A stretch of DNA of 64,000 nucleotides from NCBI GenBank assembly GCA_937901255.1, contig CALCHN010000027.1, positions 62,001 through 126,000 on the forward strand. The letters are read 5' to 3'. The position numbers and the translations under genes are program-made. The DNA is from an uncultured Flavobacteriales bacterium. GTDB lineage: Bacteria; Bacteroidota; Bacteroidia; Flavobacteriales_E; Vicingaceae. Below the pieces are notes generated by a model that worked only from the letters and a program-made list of their open reading frames with translations, made no database searches and was not told where the DNA came from. Shown piece by piece: positions 60,316-64,000 of this stretch (positions within the stretch are counted from its first letter, which is position 1; every line of letters begins with the position of its first letter).

Positions 60316-62262
60316 ATGAAAAACCTATATTTGTTTGATTCTAAACACCATCTTATCAAGCAATTTCTACATATTTATTTACTTTTAAAAGTTCGTTTAA
60401 ATGGTTTGAAATGGCTAGTACTTCCTCTTTTATTTTTCAATACGCTTTCAGGTTTTTCGCAATTAAAAACAGAAAACAAACTACTAGTAGGTAGGTTGGA
60501 ACTTTCTGAAAAACAATATGAAAGTGCTATACAAAAATTTAATTATGTTATTGAAAACTATCCTCCTAACTACGAACCTTATTATTACAGAGGTATTGCT
60601 AAAATTGAATTGGGCGATGTTGCCGGAGCAGAAATGGACTTTACTGAAGCCATTAAACTTCGACCTTTAAAAACAGATTTATATATTATTAGAGGTTCGG
60701 CTCGCGAGCGACTAAAAAACTATGATGGTGCTTTTGAAGATTTTAATAAAGCTCTTGAGCTTAATCCTATAAATCCGGATATTTATTTGAACAGAGCGTT
60801 GGTTTACAGTTACCTCAATCAATATGACAAAGCCATAGACGATTGCAATAAAGCCATTCATTACGGTTCTAGAAAAGAACTAACGTATATTATTAGAGGC
60901 ATGTCGAAATTGGGTAACAAACAATACCGAGAAGCCATTGCAGATTTTGATTTAATCTTGGAAAATAACAAGTTCAATGCTTCCTCTTATGTACGTAAAG
61001 CAACAGCACATTACTATTTAGGAAATTACGATACTGCTCAAACCAATATTCAAATTGCATTACAAATTGAGCCCGAAAATACCTATGCTTATTTTCAGCA
61101 AGCCATGATTTTTATAAAGCTCGAACAAAATGATGAAGCCTTAAAAAGTTTATCAAAAGTGATTAGCATTTCGCCAGAATCGGCAACAGCATATTACAAC
61201 CGAGCCATTTTATATGCCGAAAAAAATGATTATAAAAATGCACTAAAAGATTACGATAAAGTTATTTTCTTGAGTCCGAGCAATATTTTGGCTTTTTATA
61301 ACCGAGCAGCCATTTTTAATCAGCTAAAAAAATACAAAGAAAGTTTAGCAGATGTAGAACAAGCAATAGCACTTTACCCCGATTTTGTGGATGGATATAA
61401 ACTAAGAAGTAATATTTACAGGCAATTAGGGAACATTAGTAAAGCAGAAACCGATTTAGAAACGGCTCAGTTAATCAACCAGACTAAAAGCAATGCCACA
61501 GATAGTTTAAAAGAAGTTGAGGAAGCATTTTTAGCCCGATTAACTTCGTTTAGCGATAATACCAACGAAAATGTTACCAAATATAGCGACCAAACCATTT
61601 CCTTATCATCTCCTTATTATATTAGTTTGTTAGCTCAAAATAAAAACAAGCAAGTAATTGATTCGTGGAACGAAAGTTATAAATCTTACACGCCTTACTT
61701 TGTTCTAAAAATGGAAGATGAAGAAATTTTAGACCTCCCATTAAAGGAAAAAAAGCTGCGTTTTATAAATGATAAAATCTCTAAAAACCCTAACAATGCT
61801 GAGTTATACATTCAACGAGGAGTTATTTACGCTTCTCTAAAACAACATGAAAAAGCCATTTTAGAGTTTAATAAATCCTTGCATATTGATAAAAACTATT
61901 ACTTAGCTTATTTTGCTCGTGCTAATTTATTTCATCAAATGCTAAACGAATCAGAAAATTCTACCATTAATATTGATATGATAATTAAGGATTACGACAA
62001 AGCCATAACACTAAATCCAGATTTTAAATATGCCGCTTTTAACCGAGGAATTTTATACTTTCAATTATCAAAATACATTAATGCAATTGAAGATTTTAGT
62101 GTTGCCATTGAGTTGGACAACAGTTTTTCTGAAGCGTACCTAAACCGAGGATTGATTTTACTTATTTTAAACAACCACGAACAAGCTTGTAAAGACCTCA
62201 GCAGAGCTGGAGAATTAGGCTTAGGCAGTGTTTATTTATTAATAAATAGGTATTGTAATTAG
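60316..62262 (+). CDS. Exported TPR-repeat protein
   Basis: 648 residues from ATG 60316. The longer open frame from 60148 reads through the 90-bp repeat and is rejected. A hydrophobic segment LKWLVLPLLFFNTLSGFSQ (about 32-50) is a signal peptide; TTG 60406 just before it is an alternative start. At least ten TPR repeats follow (for example YYYRGIAKIELGDVAGAEMD, YLNRALVYSYLNQYDKAIDD, AYYNRAILYAEKNDYKNALK), broken at about 385-480 by a low-complexity stretch. Periplasmic scaffold for protein complexes; partners unknown. Confidence 0.82.
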   Translation: MKNLYLFDSKHHLIKQFLHIYLLLKVRLNGLKWLVLPLLFFNTLSGFSQLKTENKLLVGRLELSEKQYESAIQKFNYVIENYPPNYEPYYYRGIAKIELGDVAGAEMDFTEAIKLRPLKTDLYIIRGSARERLKNYDGAFEDFNKALELNPINPDIYLNRALVYSYLNQYDKAIDDCNKAIHYGSRKELTYIIRGMSKLGNKQYREAIADFDLILENNKFNASSYVRKATAHYYLGNYDTAQTNIQIALQIEPENTYAYFQQAMIFIKLEQNDEALKSLSKVISISPESATAYYNRAILYAEKNDYKNALKDYDKVIFLSPSNILAFYNRAAIFNQLKKYKESLADVEQAIALYPDFVDGYKLRSNIYRQLGNISKAETDLETAQLINQTKSNATDSLKEVEEAFLARLTSFSDNTNENVTKYSDQTISLSSPYYISLLAQNKNKQVIDSWNESYKSYTPYFVLKMEDEEILDLPLKEKKLRFINDKISKNPNNAELYIQRGVIYASLKQHEKAILEFNKSLHIDKNYYLAYFARANLFHQMLNESENSTINIDMIIKDYDKAITLNPDFKYAAFNRGILYFQLSKYINAIEDFSVAIELDNSFSEAYLNRGLILLILNNHEQACKDLSRAGELGLGSVYLLINRYCN

Positions 62263-62279
62263 TTAATGGTTACACTAAT

Positions 62280-64000
62280 TTATTCTCCAACAGTATCGCA
62301 GTGATAAAGCGTTGGTTTTTTGAAAACTGCCGGTTGAGTTTTTTTCCCATTTTTCTTTTCCTCTATCATTTTATGGATAATGGCTGTCTTTTCTTCTTGA
62401 TTTTGCTTGGTTAATACCCTATCCATTTCGCTGTCAAAATAAACGGCTCCATTAATAATGGTTTTGCTAACAGTAGCATATACTGATAAAGGATGGTCAT
62501 TCCAAAGTACAATACAAGCATCTTTACCTATTTTAATACTGCCCATCCTATCATCTAAATGAAGCATTTTTGCAGGATTTAAGGTTACAAACTTCAAGGC
62601 ATCTTCTTCAGAAACGCCACCATACTTAACCGTTTTTGCGGCTTCTTGGTTTAGTCTTCTCCCCATTTCGGCATCATCAGAGTTAATGGAAGTAAGTACC
62701 CCTACTTGGTGCATAATAGCAGCATTGTATGGAATCGCATCATTTACTTCATATTTATATGCCCACCAATCTGAAAAGGTGGAACCTGCTGCTCCATGTT
62801 GTTTCATTTTATCCGACACTTTGTATCCTTCCAAAATATGAGTAAAGGTGTTTACGGTAAAGCCCATAGAATCGCCAACATGCATTAACATATTAATTTC
62901 AGATTGAACATAAGAGTGGCAAGAAATGAATCGTTCTTTATTAAGAATTTCATTTAACGTTTCTAGTTCTAAATCTATTCTTGGAGCTTCGGCTTTGTCT
63001 TTTTCTTTTGGATTAAGTTTGGCAAAAGCATCCCATTTTGCTTGATATTCTTTAGCTCTGGTAAAAGCATCGTAATATACTTGCTCCACTCCCATACGTG
63101 TTTGAGGGAAACGAATAGTATTAAATACTCCCCAGTTAGATTGTTTTACATTTTCACCCAAAGCAAATTTTATAAACCCATCTTTGGTGTCAATTTTCAT
63201 TTCTTCCGGAGCATGTCCCCATTTTAGTTTTATTAATGCAGATTGTCCACCAATGGGGTTACAAGAACCATGAAGCAAATGAGCAGCAACCACTCCACCA
63301 GCTAATTGGCGGTAAATATTAATATCATCAGAATTTACTACATCAGCTATACTAACTTCGGCAGTTACTGCTTGTGTACATTCGTTTACACCTCTACTAA
63401 TAGCAATATGCGAATGTTCATCAATAATTCCTGCTGTTAAATGTTTGTTGGTTCCATCAATCACCTCTACACCTTCTTCTACCACTAAATCTTTTCCGAT
63501 GTCAGCAATTTTACCATCTTTAATTAGCACATCAGTATTTTTTAGAATACCTTCCGCTTCATTCGTCCAAACGGTAGTGTTTTTAATAAGCATTGTTTTA
63601 GCTACTGGTAAAGAATCTTGTCCATAAGCCATTAATGGATATTTAATTGTTGGAACAACTAAGCTATCATTATTATCATTCGCTTTTTTGTCGTCTTTTT
63701 TATCGTCTTTTTTTCTAATAGCCGACCATTTTATCCATTCGCCATTTGCTAGTTGACCATTTCCATCCCAAATGGCATTATTGCTGCTGATGGCACCGGA
63801 AAGTCGTATAAAAGCAGCTTCTGAAGCAGAATCTGCAACATTAAAATTAACATGAACCAATTGGTCTTGAAAACTAACTGAAGCTTTGTAGTTGGTAGTG
63901 TCTTTTTCTTGAATAAAAATCACCTTGGCTTGTGGTTTATCTTCCGAGCCACTTACGTTCAATTCATATACTTTGCCATTTACATTTAAACTGTAATTTC
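62280..64000 (-). CDS. Amidohydrolase-family protein (5' end beyond right edge)
   Basis: The frame is open up to the window edge, so the start lies outside; 573 residues are visible, including DGKIADIGKDLVVEE and the metal-binding HSH in AGIIDEHSHIAISRG. Later blocks IINKDAGGVVAAHLLHG-type and AEMGRRLNQEAAKTVKYGGV, then DDRMGSIKIGKDACIVLWND, match the imidazolonepropionase-like amidohydrolases. The part at the right edge (LNVSGSEDKP ...) belongs to an upstream beta-rich domain, so the full protein is longer and probably exported. Substrate unknown. Confidence 0.85.
   Translation of the reverse strand, partial: NYSLNVNGKVYELNVSGSEDKPQAKVIFIQEKDTTNYKASVSFQDQLVHVNFNVADSASEAAFIRLSGAISSNNAIWDGNGQLANGEWIKWSAIRKKDDKKDDKKANDNNDSLVVPTIKYPLMAYGQDSLPVAKTMLIKNTTVWTNEAEGILKNTDVLIKDGKIADIGKDLVVEEGVEVIDGTNKHLTAGIIDEHSHIAISRGVNECTQAVTAEVSIADVVNSDDINIYRQLAGGVVAAHLLHGSCNPIGGQSALIKLKWGHAPEEMKIDTKDGFIKFALGENVKQSNWGVFNTIRFPQTRMGVEQVYYDAFTRAKEYQAKWDAFAKLNPKEKDKAEAPRIDLELETLNEILNKERFISCHSYVQSEINMLMHVGDSMGFTVNTFTHILEGYKVSDKMKQHGAAGSTFSDWWAYKYEVNDAIPYNAAIMHQVGVLTSINSDDAEMGRRLNQEAAKTVKYGGVSEEDALKFVTLNPAKMLHLDDRMGSIKIGKDACIVLWNDHPLSVYATVSKTIINGAVYFDSEMDRVLTKQNQEEKTAIIHKMIEEKKNGKKTQPAVFKKPTLYHCDTVGE

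Overview
The window is about 64 kb of AT-rich chromosome from a Bacteroidota bacterium, most likely order Flavobacteriales. The evidence is the gliding/type IX-associated genes gldF and gldG, a TonB receptor with an N-terminal carboxypeptidase-like domain, Bacteroidota promoters (TTTG, about 19 nt, TAnnTTTG), and a TraR/DksA-like protein with a degenerate zinc finger. No family or species can be named from the sequence.

Layout. 0-9 kb: partial recQ, a NadR-like kinase, a TPP riboswitch with its TonB receptor, an acetyltransferase, prfB with its programmed +1 frameshift, an ArsC-like protein, a small membrane protein and fumC. 8.8-14.1 kb: one very large NACHT ATPase with a nuclease-like N-terminus, a probable lone anti-phage gene. 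14.3-19.7 kb: two glycosyltransferases, a DUF4340-like protein and GldG/GldF. 19.9 kb: initiator tRNA. 20.2-21.6 kb: a probable toxin-antitoxin-chaperone operon. 22-29 kb: era, der, lspA, a DksA-like gene and ileS. 29.3-31.6 kb: a secreted WD40-caspase fusion. 31.9-33.7 kb: a retron, comprising a promoter, a structured non-coding RNA with recognisable a1/a2 arms, a small ORF, an HTH gene and a retron-type reverse transcriptase. 33.7-42.4 kb: AsmA-like protein, secG operon, EamA transporter, a tandem duplication, and a LytTR regulator with its histidine kinase. 42.5-48.9 kb: a run of exported proteins and lipoproteins, probably one envelope operon. 49-64 kb: lysA/lysC, rnr, a TlpA-like lipoprotein, lipB, a serine hydrolase, a DUF3352-like protein, a TPR protein and a partial amidohydrolase.

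How the parts fit. Most of the window is ordinary core genome. Three separate insertions look like defence or stress modules: the NACHT/nuclease gene, the TA-SecB operon and the retron. The retron is the best candidate for a little-described system because it carries an unrecognised 74-residue ORF and an HTH gene, and its non-coding RNA can be read directly. Small palindromic repeats (at 6.4, 23.0, 36.6, 39.1, 39.3 and 60.1 kb) and 10-bp tandem repeats (22.96 and 55.2 kb) fill several intergenic gaps.

Limits: no database search, folding program or HMM was run. Family names come from motifs read by eye; structure and regulation are inferences unless stated otherwise.
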